From contig JACRGM010000139.1 of the NCBI GenBank assembly GCA_016212345.1, positions 1 to 18,995 of the forward strand: a DNA stretch of 18,995 bases. Reading direction: 5' to 3'. Shown here piece after piece: positions 8,026-14,523 of this stretch. Below the pieces are notes generated by a model. That model saw only the letters and a program-made list of their open reading frames with translations. It made no database searches and was not told the DNA's origin. A program made the translations under genes and the position numbers. Source of the stretch: Nitrospinota bacterium. Lineage in GTDB: Bacteria; Nitrospinota; Nitrospinia; SZUA-224. Numbering within the stretch: the first letter of the stretch is position 1; every line of letters starts with the position of its first letter.

Positions 8026-8085
8026 TATCTTAACTTCGATTTAGACACTGGACTTTAGACTTTCTGAATCCCTTCCTCCTTCCTC

Positions 8086-8850
8086 CTAACTCCTAGCTCC
8101 CTTTAACCTAATCAGCATTATAATAGCTATTATGAATAGTATTACACTTATAACTTGGGATGTGGAGAGCGAGGTATCCAAAAAGAATCCCCTCTCAGCA
8201 TCATTCCGAAAAAACTCTATTATGAATCTTCCTATAGGGTAGAGAAGCAGATATGTCCATATCAACTGTCCATCAAATCTCTTATACCTTCGTATAATTA
8301 TTAATATAAAAAAGATTATAAGTCCATTCAAGGATGAATAGAGTTGGGTGGGATGGAGGGGCACATTTAATATAGCGAGGGATCCTGGCTCAGAAAAGGT
8401 TACACCCCATGGAAGAGTAGTAGGTTTGCCATAACAGCATCCTGCAAAGAAACACCCTAACCTTCCGACCATCTGGCCAATAGGGATAGAAGGTGCAAAG
8501 AGATCAGCGGTCTTCCAAATCGGCATATTATTCTTTTTAAAAAGATATATGGCCACGATTATCGCAAAGATAAAACCACCATAAAAGACTAATCCCCCTT
8601 CCCATATCTTTATTATCTCAACGGGATTCCCTATAAAATACCTCATATTAATGATAACATAGAATATCCTTGACCCTATAATAGCTGCAACAAGGAGATA
8701 GAAACTAATGTCAACTATCTTCTGTGGATCTATACCTTCTCTTTTTGCCTCCTTAACAGCCAATCCTATACCTAAAAAGAATGCCGAGGCAATAAATACA
8801 CCATAGGTATATATATTGATACCCCCTATGCTAAAAAGAATTGGGTGCAA
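8086..8850 (-). CDS. lgt: Prolipoprotein diacylglyceryl transferase
   Basis: This integral membrane enzyme transfers diacylglycerol from phosphatidylglycerol to the lipobox cysteine of prolipoproteins, the first maturation step. It has 254 residues and about seven hydrophobic segments. Motifs: HPILFSIGGINIYTYG at the N-terminus, WEGGLVFYGG (83-92), the Lgt signature region GRLGCFFAGCCYG (129-141) with its essential Arg, HPTQLY (166-171) and GRFIIEFFRND (207-217) with the conserved Arg208 and Glu212. The cysteine-rich form of the signature is common outside the Proteobacteria. The start is TTG at 8850, with AGGAAG seven bases upstream, itself next to a TTTTCAGAGGAA leader copy. The next pathway enzyme, lspA, is immediately upstream. 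Confidence 0.95.
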   Translation of the reverse strand: MHPILFSIGGINIYTYGVFIASAFFLGIGLAVKEAKREGIDPQKIVDISFYLLVAAIIGSRIFYVIINMRYFIGNPVEIIKIWEGGLVFYGGFIFAIIVAIYLFKKNNMPIWKTADLFAPSIPIGQMVGRLGCFFAGCCYGKPTTLPWGVTFSEPGSLAILNVPLHPTQLYSSLNGLIIFFILIIIRRYKRFDGQLIWTYLLLYPIGRFIIEFFRNDAERGFFLDTSLSTSQVISVILFIIAIIMLIRLKGARS

Positions 8851-8863
8851 CTGCTATCTTCCT

Positions 8864-8884
8864 TTCCTCTGAAAATACCTTTAT
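8864..8884 (-). promoter_or_regulatory. TTTTCAGAGGAA leader repeat before lgt
   Basis: On the minus strand AAAGGTATTTTCAGAGGAA lies just upstream of the AGGAAG ribosome binding site and TTG start of lgt. It matches the copy at 15679-15697 over all 19 bases and forms a direct repeat with the copies at 9001-9046. Confidence 0.65.
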
Positions 8885-8885
8885 A

Positions 8886-8960
8886 ACACACCCCCAACCC
8901 CTCTTAATAGAGGGGAGTTCTAAAGTTTCCCCTCTAAAAAGAGGGGATTAAGGGGTGTGT
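8886..8960. repeat. cruciform-like nested palindrome in the lspA-lgt spacer
   Basis: Outer arms ACACACCCC (8886-8894) and GGGGTGTGT (8952-8960) enclose two perfect hairpins: CCCCTCT-TAAT-AGAGGGG (8898-8915) and CCCCTCT-AAAA-AGAGGGG (8929-8946). The two inner hairpins can also pair with each other. It looks like a BIME-type extragenic element and may stabilise or attenuate the lspA-lgt transcript. Confidence 0.75.
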
Positions 8961-8977
8961 ATTTTCATGCTCCTTTG

Positions 8978-8993
8978 TGCCGACTTGTCGGCA
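8978..8993. repeat. perfect 7-bp hairpin in the lspA-lgt spacer
   Basis: TGCCGAC-TT-GTCGGCA (8978-8993) is a perfect stem with a 2-base loop. It lies between the cruciform and the tandem leader repeats and is not followed by a T-run in either direction. Confidence 0.6.
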
Positions 8994-9000
8994 TGAATGT

Positions 9001-9046
9001 TTCCTCTGAAAATACCTTTTTCCTCTGAAATCTGAAAATACCTTTA
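9001..9046 (-). repeat. tandem copies of the TTTTCAGAGGAA repeat at the lspA 3' end
   Basis: One full copy occupies 9001-9019. A second, interrupted copy occupies 9020-9046 (CAGAGG preceded by an extra CAGATTT). The outer end includes the lspA stop codon. Together with the copy at 8864-8884 they bracket the cruciform, so the whole spacer looks like an insertion within a duplicated leader. Confidence 0.6.
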
Positions 9047-9544
9047 TGACCTCTCTTGACAGCCTCCTCTACGGCTAGCTATTACCATATCCCAGATCAA
9101 TATCCCCACACCTACAGTGATAAAGGCGTCAGCGATATTAAATGCAGGCCAGTGATAGTCATGCCAATAGAGATCGAGAAAGTCTACGACCTCACCATGC
9201 CATATCCTGTCTATAAGATTTCCTACAGCTCCTCCCAAGATAAGAAATAACCCACCATGGGCAAGATAATTATCTCTTTCAATCTGTGTGAAAGAGAATA
9301 AGATTACAGAGATTGCAATTAAAGAGATAATTATAAAAAATATCGTTACAAAGGTACCCCCCATCCCGGAAAATAGCCCAAATGCTGCCCCACGATTCCT
9401 GATATGGATTATGTCAAAGTATCCTTTGATGACCTCGATTGATTGATGTAGAGGTAGAGTCTTTGCTATATATAATTTAGTGGATTGATCTATCACGACT
9501 ATAATAATGCCAATGATAAATAATCTTTGATATCTTCTATCCAA
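9044..9544 (-). CDS. lspA: Lipoprotein signal peptidase (signal peptidase II)
   Basis: This inner-membrane aspartyl protease cleaves the signal peptide of diacylglyceryl-modified prolipoproteins, the step after Lgt. It has 166 residues, typical, with four hydrophobic helices. Motifs: VIDQSTK (17-23), HIRNRGAAFGLF (47-58), and the catalytic pair Asp112 (GGAVGNLIDRI) and Asp139 (FNIADAFI), with the conserved VVDFLD between them. The start is TTG at 9544, with GAGGAGAGG just upstream. It follows the ileS stop by only 16 bases, so the two are almost certainly co-transcribed; ileS-lspA is a widespread gene pair. The stop codon lies inside a leader-repeat copy. Confidence 0.96.
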   Translation of the reverse strand: MDRRYQRLFIIGIIIVVIDQSTKLYIAKTLPLHQSIEVIKGYFDIIHIRNRGAAFGLFSGMGGTFVTIFFIIISLIAISVILFSFTQIERDNYLAHGGLFLILGGAVGNLIDRIWHGEVVDFLDLYWHDYHWPAFNIADAFITVGVGILIWDMVIASRRGGCQERS

Positions 9545-9560
9545 TACCTCTCCTCAAGTT

Positions 9561-12488
9561 TTAGGCACTCACCTTTAATTGGCTTAATACAGACACACAC
9601 CTATTACATACTGTAGGATGACTGCTATCAGTCCCTACTGTTTCACTGTACATCCAGCACCTCTCACATTTTCTTCCATCAGCATGTGATATCAATATGT
9701 TAAGACCTTCGATCTCATTACTTTTAAAGACATTTCGAGAGGTCTCATTGATATCTCCATCATTAAGAACTGTCTCAGAGACAATAAAGATGGTGCTCAA
9801 TTGATCTCTATAATCCTTGAGTAGCTCTCTGATACTATTTGGCGAATAGATATCCACCCGTGCTTCTATAGAAGAGCCAATCATCTTCTCTGCCCTGGCA
9901 ATCTCAAGCGACTTTAATACCTCCCTCCTTACTGAGATGATCTTATCCCATCTCTCCTTCAATCGTTCATCTATATAATCTTCATTCTCAGAAGGGAATT
10001 GACTAAGATGTACACTCAACTCTGATACACTTGCTTCTGGAAGATAACCCCATACCTCCTCGGCAGTAAAGGAGAGGATAGGCGCCATCAATCTTACTAT
10101 TGCCATCAATATTTCATGTATTGTGGTTTGGGCTGATAGACGTTCCTTTGATTTTGGTCCCATCACATATAGTCTATCCTTAAGTATATCCAGATAAAAG
10201 GGACTTAGATCCACAGCACAGAAGTTATTCAGAATATGGAATACCAGATGATACTCATATTTATTATAAGCCTCTCTTATTAGTCTTATTAATACTTGTA
10301 ATCTGTGGAGTATTAGCCTGTCTATCTCGAAGAGATCATTATATCCTATTTTATTGATTGTAGGATTATAATCGTATAAGTTGCCTAGCATAAACCTTAA
10401 TGTATTTCTAATCTTTTTATATGCCTCTGTCAGGTGACTTAATATCTCCCCTGAGATCCGTATATCCTCCCTATAATTCTCAGAAGAGACCCATAGCCTC
10501 AACAACTCTGCACCATATTTATCTATCACCTCCTGGGGGGCAATAACATTCCCCATTGACTTAGACATCTTTTTCCCATGGCCATCAACTACATATCCGT
10601 GGGTCAACACCGTTTTAAATGGTGCCTTTTCCCGTGTACCAACTGATATAAGGAGGGAGCTATTAAACCATCCCCTATATTGGTCACTCCCCTCCAGATA
10701 CATATCAGCAGGCCATACCATATCCTTGTTCCTCTCAAGGAGAGCAGCATGACTTACCCCAGACTCGAACCATACATCAAGTATGTCATCCTCTTTATCA
10801 AAATCGGTTTTATGGCATCTACTACACCGAGTCCCTGAAGGAAGTATATCATCCGATTCTTTCTCAAACCATATATCTGATCCATACTTTTCTACCATAT
10901 CGGCTACATAATCTGTAATCTCTTTTGATGATAACACTTCACCACATGACCGGCAGTAAAATGCTATAATAGGAACACCCCATGCCCTTTGGCGAGAGAT
11001 ACACCAATCCGGCCTCTTTTCTATCATTCCATATATACGATCCTCTCCCCATCTAGGCACCCACTCAACCTTCCTTAATTCCCTCAAGGCCTTCCCCCTT
11101 AGATCATTCTTCGTCATGGATATAAACCACTGAGATGTTGCCCTTAATATAATCGGATTCTTACACCTCCAACAATTTGGATAAGAATGGATTATCTTCT
11201 CTTCTTTTATCAGATACCCATCATCCTTTAATCTTCTAATAATAGCCTTATTCGCCTCAAATACATCCATCCCACCAAAGTGCTCTACCTCAGGTAGAAA
11301 TCTCCCTGACTCATCAACAGGATTATAAATATCAAGACCATATTTCAGCCCAATCTCATAGTCTTCCTCACCATGTCCAGGTGCAGTATGAACACAACCT
11401 GTCCCAGTCTCTGTAGTTATATGTTCACCAAGAATAACCCTTGAAAACCTATCTATAAAAGGATGCTTGTAAATTATCCCTTCTAAATCCCTGCCTTTGT
11501 GTGTATTAATATTATAATAACATCCATGTTTCCAAAATTTACAGTCGCTAGCTTTTCCGTCGTAATCTTCATCTTTCTTAAATCCAAATTTCGCCATGCA
11601 ATCCTTCATAAGTGGATTGGCCATAACCCAGACCTCTTCCCCACCACCCCCCATATTTACCTTTACCTCACTATACATAACCTCTGGATGAAGAGCTATT
11701 GCCAGATTTGCTGGTAATGTCCATGGAGTGGTTGTCCAGATGATAAGGTAATGATGTCTTCGTCCCGGGGTGGGACTGTCATGGACTCCCTTCGGGAATT
11801 CCTTAAAATATCCTCTCTCTCTTATCTCTTGAGGGATCTCTATAATCTCAAACTTCACATATATAGAAGGGGACTCATGATCTTCGTATTCAACCTCTGC
11901 CTCGGCCAGGGCTGTTTTGCAATGGTGGCACCAGCGGACGGGCTTTAATCCCCTATATACACCTCCATTCCCAAAGAATCTCCCCATCTCTCGTATAATT
12001 ATAGCCTCATAGGAAGGATCCATAGTAAGATATGGTCTCTCCCAATCTCCAAATACCCCTAGTCTCTTAAACTCATCTCTCTGTATCTTTACAAACCTCT
12101 CAGCATACTCTCTGCATAACCTCCTTATCTCCAGCTTGCTCATCTTACTCTTTCTGGACCCAAGCTCCTTGTCTACATTATGCTCTATAGGGAGTCCATG
12201 ACAGTCCCACCCCGGGACATAGAGGGCATTATACCCCTCCATTGTCTTTATCTTAACAACTATATCCTTGAGTATCTTATTTAGGGCAGTCCCTATATGG
12301 ATATGTCCATTGGCATAGGGAGGACCATCATGGAGGATATATTTTGGAGAATCGGCAAACCTCTCTCTGATCCTCCTATATATATCATCCCTTTCCCATA
12401 TCTTCAATATCTCAGGCTCCTTTGAAGGAAGATTCGCCTTCATAGGGAAATCGGTCTTTGGTAGATTTAATGTCTCTTTGTAATCCAT
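9561..12488 (-). CDS. ileS: Isoleucyl-tRNA synthetase
   Basis: This class I synthetase charges tRNA-Ile and edits misactivated valine. It has 975 residues from the chosen start. Motifs: PPYANGHIHIGT (HIGH equivalent, 56-67), PGWDCHGLPIE (92-102), editing-domain WTTTPWTLPANLAI (251-264) and TGCVHTAPGHGEEDY (362-376), GKKMSKS (638-644), and a C-terminal zinc knuckle with cysteines 941, 944, 961 and 964 (bacterial long form). The frame continues upstream to an ATG at 12509, but those seven codons fall mainly in the inserted 121-bp repeat. MDYKETLNLPKTDFP from 12488 is the normal family N-terminus. Odd feature: residues about 234-242 (GVHDSPTPG) are encoded by a 29-bp reverse-complement copy of the PGWDCHGLP-coding segment. 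No T-box leader is visible; the upstream repeat leaves only 10 bases before the start. Confidence 0.96.
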   Translation of the reverse strand: MDYKETLNLPKTDFPMKANLPSKEPEILKIWERDDIYRRIRERFADSPKYILHDGPPYANGHIHIGTALNKILKDIVVKIKTMEGYNALYVPGWDCHGLPIEHNVDKELGSRKSKMSKLEIRRLCREYAERFVKIQRDEFKRLGVFGDWERPYLTMDPSYEAIIIREMGRFFGNGGVYRGLKPVRWCHHCKTALAEAEVEYEDHESPSIYVKFEIIEIPQEIRERGYFKEFPKGVHDSPTPGRRHHYLIIWTTTPWTLPANLAIALHPEVMYSEVKVNMGGGGEEVWVMANPLMKDCMAKFGFKKDEDYDGKASDCKFWKHGCYYNINTHKGRDLEGIIYKHPFIDRFSRVILGEHITTETGTGCVHTAPGHGEEDYEIGLKYGLDIYNPVDESGRFLPEVEHFGGMDVFEANKAIIRRLKDDGYLIKEEKIIHSYPNCWRCKNPIILRATSQWFISMTKNDLRGKALRELRKVEWVPRWGEDRIYGMIEKRPDWCISRQRAWGVPIIAFYCRSCGEVLSSKEITDYVADMVEKYGSDIWFEKESDDILPSGTRCSRCHKTDFDKEDDILDVWFESGVSHAALLERNKDMVWPADMYLEGSDQYRGWFNSSLLISVGTREKAPFKTVLTHGYVVDGHGKKMSKSMGNVIAPQEVIDKYGAELLRLWVSSENYREDIRISGEILSHLTEAYKKIRNTLRFMLGNLYDYNPTINKIGYNDLFEIDRLILHRLQVLIRLIREAYNKYEYHLVFHILNNFCAVDLSPFYLDILKDRLYVMGPKSKERLSAQTTIHEILMAIVRLMAPILSFTAEEVWGYLPEASVSELSVHLSQFPSENEDYIDERLKERWDKIISVRREVLKSLEIARAEKMIGSSIEARVDIYSPNSIRELLKDYRDQLSTIFIVSETVLNDGDINETSRNVFKSNEIEGLNILISHADGRKCERCWMYSETVGTDSSHPTVCNRCVSVLSQLKVSA
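11762..11790. repeat. 29-bp inverted repeat inside ileS, arm A (editing-domain insert)
   Basis: This arm is the exact reverse complement of 12190-12218. On the coding strand it reads GVHDSPTPG, in a region between the Rossmann part and the editing motif WTTTPW where homologues usually have a short linker. A GTCCC-ACCCC-GGGAC mini-hairpin and a TCCC-TTC-GGGA hairpin lie in or next to it. Confidence 0.9.
12190..12218. repeat. 29-bp inverted repeat inside ileS, arm B (PGWDCHGLP-coding segment)
   Basis: This is the partner of 11762-11790, perfect over 29 bases. It encodes VPGWDCHGLP, a conserved functional motif of the catalytic core. So this arm is most likely the source and the other the copy. 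Confidence 0.9.
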
Positions 12489-12498
12489 AATCTCTATA

Positions 12499-12619
12499 TA
12501 GATTTCCATATAACAAATTACACGGCGTTATCAGTCGAAATCCTCGACGGCGTACCGCTCAGTACGCCTTACTCGGATTTCTCCCTCTAGCCTTGTGTAA
12601 TTTATTATCTGAAAATCTA
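12499..12619 (+). repeat. 121-bp MITE-like nested palindromic repeat, copy 2
   Basis: Same length and orientation as copies 1 and 3. It differs from copy 3 at one base (A to G in the loop of the central GGCGTAC stem). The left border is TA, but the right border reads CA, so the presumed TA duplication is imperfect. It fills almost the whole gap between the hydrolase gene and ileS. Its right terminus (CTA, 12617-12619) forms the hydrolase stop codon, and its left part reads as a spurious N-terminal extension of ileS. Confidence 0.88.
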
Positions 12620-13219
12620 CAGTATCTCTGTCTCTCCTTTAAATAACCTTTTAAAACTCTCTGCATCCTTTCTTGAACCAACAATGTCTCCCCAGTGAGA
12701 CGGGATTGCTAACCTCGGTTTAAAAACATTTGCTGCATTAGCTGCCTCCTCACCTGTCATAGTATATGTCCCCCCAACAGGGAGGAGGGCAATATCAATA
12801 TCCATTAGATCCCTCATCTCAGGTATATAATCTGTATCACCAGCATAGTATATCCTTTTCTTATTGATATTGATTATAAAGCCGAGCCAATTGTTAGACT
12901 TTGGATGGAATTTCTTGTTTACATTATAGGAAGAGACACCCTCGATTATTACCCCATCAACCTCTACCTTCTCTCTGGGTAGAAGTGTCCTTATCTTCCC
13001 TGATAGCTTGGATACACTATCTGTTGTAGTAATTATTACACTATTATCTCCTTGAACCTTTTCCACATCAGGTACTGAAAGATGATCATAGTGTGAATGA
13101 CTGATGAGAATAATATCAGCCTCATCCTTATCCTTGATCTTCCACGGATCGATATATATCTTCTTCTCACCTGTTATCCTGAATGTTGCATGTCCTAACC
13201 ACTTTATGTTTTCTACCAT
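12617..13219 (-). CDS. Metallo-beta-lactamase-fold metal-dependent hydrolase (UPF0173/YtkL-like)
   Basis: This is a predicted cytoplasmic metallo-hydrolase of unknown substrate, 200 residues. It has the binuclear-metal motif HSHYDH (41-46), a further candidate ligand His105, AGDTD (126-130) and the C-terminal PSHWGDIVGS (173-182), typical of this small UlaG/YtkL-like group. It lacks the extra domains of RNase J or glyoxalase II. ATG at 13219 has a GGGAT-like site about 11 bases upstream. The gene is bracketed by direct copies of the 121-bp repeat (13241-13361 and 12499-12619). The TAG stop is supplied by the terminus of copy 2. Homologues often run a few residues beyond the ETEIL end, so a small C-terminal loss is plausible but the fold should be intact. 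It is the first gene of the minus-strand run and may be read through into ileS. Confidence 0.9.
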   Translation of the reverse strand: MVENIKWLGHATFRITGEKKIYIDPWKIKDKDEADIILISHSHYDHLSVPDVEKVQGDNSVIITTTDSVSKLSGKIRTLLPREKVEVDGVIIEGVSSYNVNKKFHPKSNNWLGFIININKKRIYYAGDTDYIPEMRDLMDIDIALLPVGGTYTMTGEEAANAANVFKPRLAIPSHWGDIVGSRKDAESFKRLFKGETEIL

Positions 13220-13240
13220 TATAAATCATATCCCTTGCTA

Positions 13241-13361
13241 TAGATTTCCATATAACAAATTACACGGCGTTATCAGTCGAAATCCTCGACGGCGTACCAC
13301 TCAGTACGCCTTACTCGGATTTCTCCCTCTAGCCTTGTGTAATTTATTATCTGAAAATCTA
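13241..13361 (+). repeat. 121-bp MITE-like nested palindromic repeat, copy 3
   Basis: Flanked by TA on both sides, with the same structure as copy 1. It appears closest to the consensus of the three, since each of the other two differs from it by about one base. It lies in the divergent region upstream of the hydrolase gene, 20 bases from its start codon. Confidence 0.88.
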
Positions 13362-13412
13362 TATAAATTTTTAATATACACTATCTTATAAATACACCAT
13401 CTCCTTAAATCC

Positions 13413-13459
13413 GTCAAGCCTTATTTCTGCTTGACAGTAATATAGAGATTTAGTAGAGT
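13413..13459 (+). promoter_or_regulatory. probable ribF promoter with overlapping operator-like inverted repeat
   Basis: TTGACA (13431-13436), a 17-base spacer and TAGAGT (13454-13459, 4 of 6 to TATAAT) form a plausible sigma70 promoter about 70 bases before ribF. GTCAAGC (13413-13419) and GCTTGAC (13429-13435) are a perfect 7-bp inverted repeat around a 9-base centre, with the right arm inside the -35 box, as expected for a repressor site. Confidence 0.5.
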
Positions 13460-13483
13460 TATAAATGAAAGATAGATGTTATT

Positions 13484-13501
13484 CCCCCTTAATAAAGGGG
13501 G
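13484..13501. repeat. CCCCCTT-AATA-AAGGGGG hairpin in the ribF leader
   Basis: A perfect 7-bp stem with a 4-base loop, 28 bases before the ribF start. It resembles the CCCCTCTTAATAGAGGGG hairpins of the lspA-lgt cruciform, so the two may belong to one dispersed palindrome family. There is no T-run after it, so termination is not expected. Confidence 0.65.
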
Positions 13502-13529
13502 TTAAGGTTAAGGGGTTGTTATATATTCT

Positions 13530-14486
13530 ATGAAGATAATCAGAGGATCAAGAAATATAAGAGAAGAGATAAAGAATCCGGTTCTGACACTAGGAAATTT
13601 TGATGGTGTCCATGTGGGACATCAGACTATCTTCAAAAATGTAATCCTGCGATCTAAAGAGATAGATGGAACTAGTGTGGTATTTACATTTGAACCTCAT
13701 CCCTTAAAGATAGTCGCCCCTGATAGATGTCCTCCCCTCCTTACTTCCTTCCATAAGAAGATGGAACTTATACAGGAGGCAGGGATAGACATGGTGATAT
13801 GTGCGGACTTTAATAAGAGGTTCGCGGATCAACACCCAAGGGAGTTTGCAGAGAATATCCTTTATAAGAGGATAGAGGTCAAGGAGATCTTTGTGGGGTA
13901 TGATTATACATTTGGAAGGGGGAGAGAGGGGACCATCGCATATCTTAAGAAAATGGGAAATGAGTTTGGTTTCAAGGTAAATGTGGTTGATCCTGTAAAG
14001 ATAGATAGGAATCTGGTAAGCAGTTCATTGATCCGGGACTTGATTGAGGATGGAAAGGTTGAACAGGCATCGTTGTTTCTTGGAAGGGCCTATTCTATCA
14101 AGGGGAAGATAATTGATGGCTATAAAAAGGGGAAGGTTATAGGTTATCCCACTGCAAATATAGATATCCACCATGAATTAATCCCACATACAGGGGTATA
14201 TGGTGTTAAGGTTATATATAAAGAGCTATCTTATGATGGTATTGTCAATGTAGGATTTAACCCAACCTTTAACAGGGATTCCTTAAGTGTGGAGGCCCAT
14301 ATATTTGATTTTAATAAAGATATATATGGCAAAGAGATTGAAATCTCCTTTATTGGACGGATCAGGGAGGAGATTGCCTTTAATTCTGCTCAAGAATTAG
14401 TGGAACAGATAGGATTGGATATAGAGAGGGCAAAAGATATCTTGAAGAGACATTCCATGCAGAGATGTCAAGAAAAAGGAGAATGA
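13530..14486 (+). CDS. ribF: Bifunctional riboflavin kinase / FAD synthetase
   Basis: This makes FMN from riboflavin and ATP, then adenylates FMN to FAD. It has 318 residues, the standard length. The N-terminal nucleotidyltransferase-like FAD synthetase domain has TLGNFDGVHVGH (20-31), TFEPHP (53-58), GYDYTFGRGREGT (123-135) and VSSSLIRDLI (163-172, the ISSTxIR equivalent). The C-terminal riboflavin kinase domain has GKVIGYPTANI (201-211), GVYGVKV (222-228), VNVGFNPTF (239-247) and the probable catalytic Glu255 in VEAHIFDF. Both active sites look complete. ATG at 13530 lacks a strong Shine-Dalgarno at ideal distance; AAGGGG lies about 14 bases upstream. It is the first gene of the plus-strand cluster, and the next gene starts 50 bases after its stop. 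Confidence 0.96.
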   Translation: MKIIRGSRNIREEIKNPVLTLGNFDGVHVGHQTIFKNVILRSKEIDGTSVVFTFEPHPLKIVAPDRCPPLLTSFHKKMELIQEAGIDMVICADFNKRFADQHPREFAENILYKRIEVKEIFVGYDYTFGRGREGTIAYLKKMGNEFGFKVNVVDPVKIDRNLVSSSLIRDLIEDGKVEQASLFLGRAYSIKGKIIDGYKKGKVIGYPTANIDIHHELIPHTGVYGVKVIYKELSYDGIVNVGFNPTFNRDSLSVEAHIFDFNKDIYGKEIEISFIGRIREEIAFNSAQELVEQIGLDIERAKDILKRHSMQRCQEKGE

Positions 14487-14494
14487 AAATTGAT

Positions 14495-14523
14495 GGGGCG
14501 GGGGAGGCTGGGTATTGAGGGGG
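14495..14523 (+). promoter_or_regulatory. G-quadruplex motif just upstream of the UPF0104 gene
   Basis: Four G-tracts (14495-14498, 14500-14504, 14510-14512 and 14519-14523) are separated by loops of 1, 5 and 6 bases. This satisfies the usual G3+N1-7 rule on the sense strand, so it could form in DNA or mRNA. It ends 14 bases before the ATG, next to the only ribosome binding site of the following gene. Confidence 0.55.

Larger units (their letters stand above)
13220..13529. other. divergent intergenic region between the hydrolase gene and ribF
   Basis: This is a 310-base gene-free stretch. From left to right it holds the hydrolase leader (13220-13239), repeat copy 3 (13241-13361), an AT-rich segment, an inverted repeat overlapping a probable -35 box (13413-13435), a probable ribF promoter, and a C/G hairpin (13484-13501) followed by GGTTAAGGTTAAGG. 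I see no FMN riboswitch and no convincing minus-strand promoter. Confidence 0.7.

Noticed and set aside
8026..8085. Strong AGGAGGAAGGAGG run after lgt as a ribosome binding site for a hidden small gene
   Set aside because: On the minus strand no ATG, GTG or TTG with a useful frame follows within normal spacing. rluD starts about 50 bases later. The nearby GTG opens only about seven codons.
12489..12509. Upstream ATG at 12509 as the ileS start
   Set aside because: It falls in repeat copy 2, has no Shine-Dalgarno, and would add non-conserved MEIYIEI.
12499..12619. T-box or other riboswitch before ileS
   Set aside because: The sequence is identical to repeats at two unrelated loci and lacks the T-box TGGNACCGCG-type antiterminator bulge. 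It is a dispersed repeat, not an ileS-specific leader.
13104..13391. Open frame on the plus strand over the start of the hydrolase gene and repeat copy 3
   Set aside because: It is antisense to a clear hydrolase N-terminus and then translates the repeat. No initiation signal.
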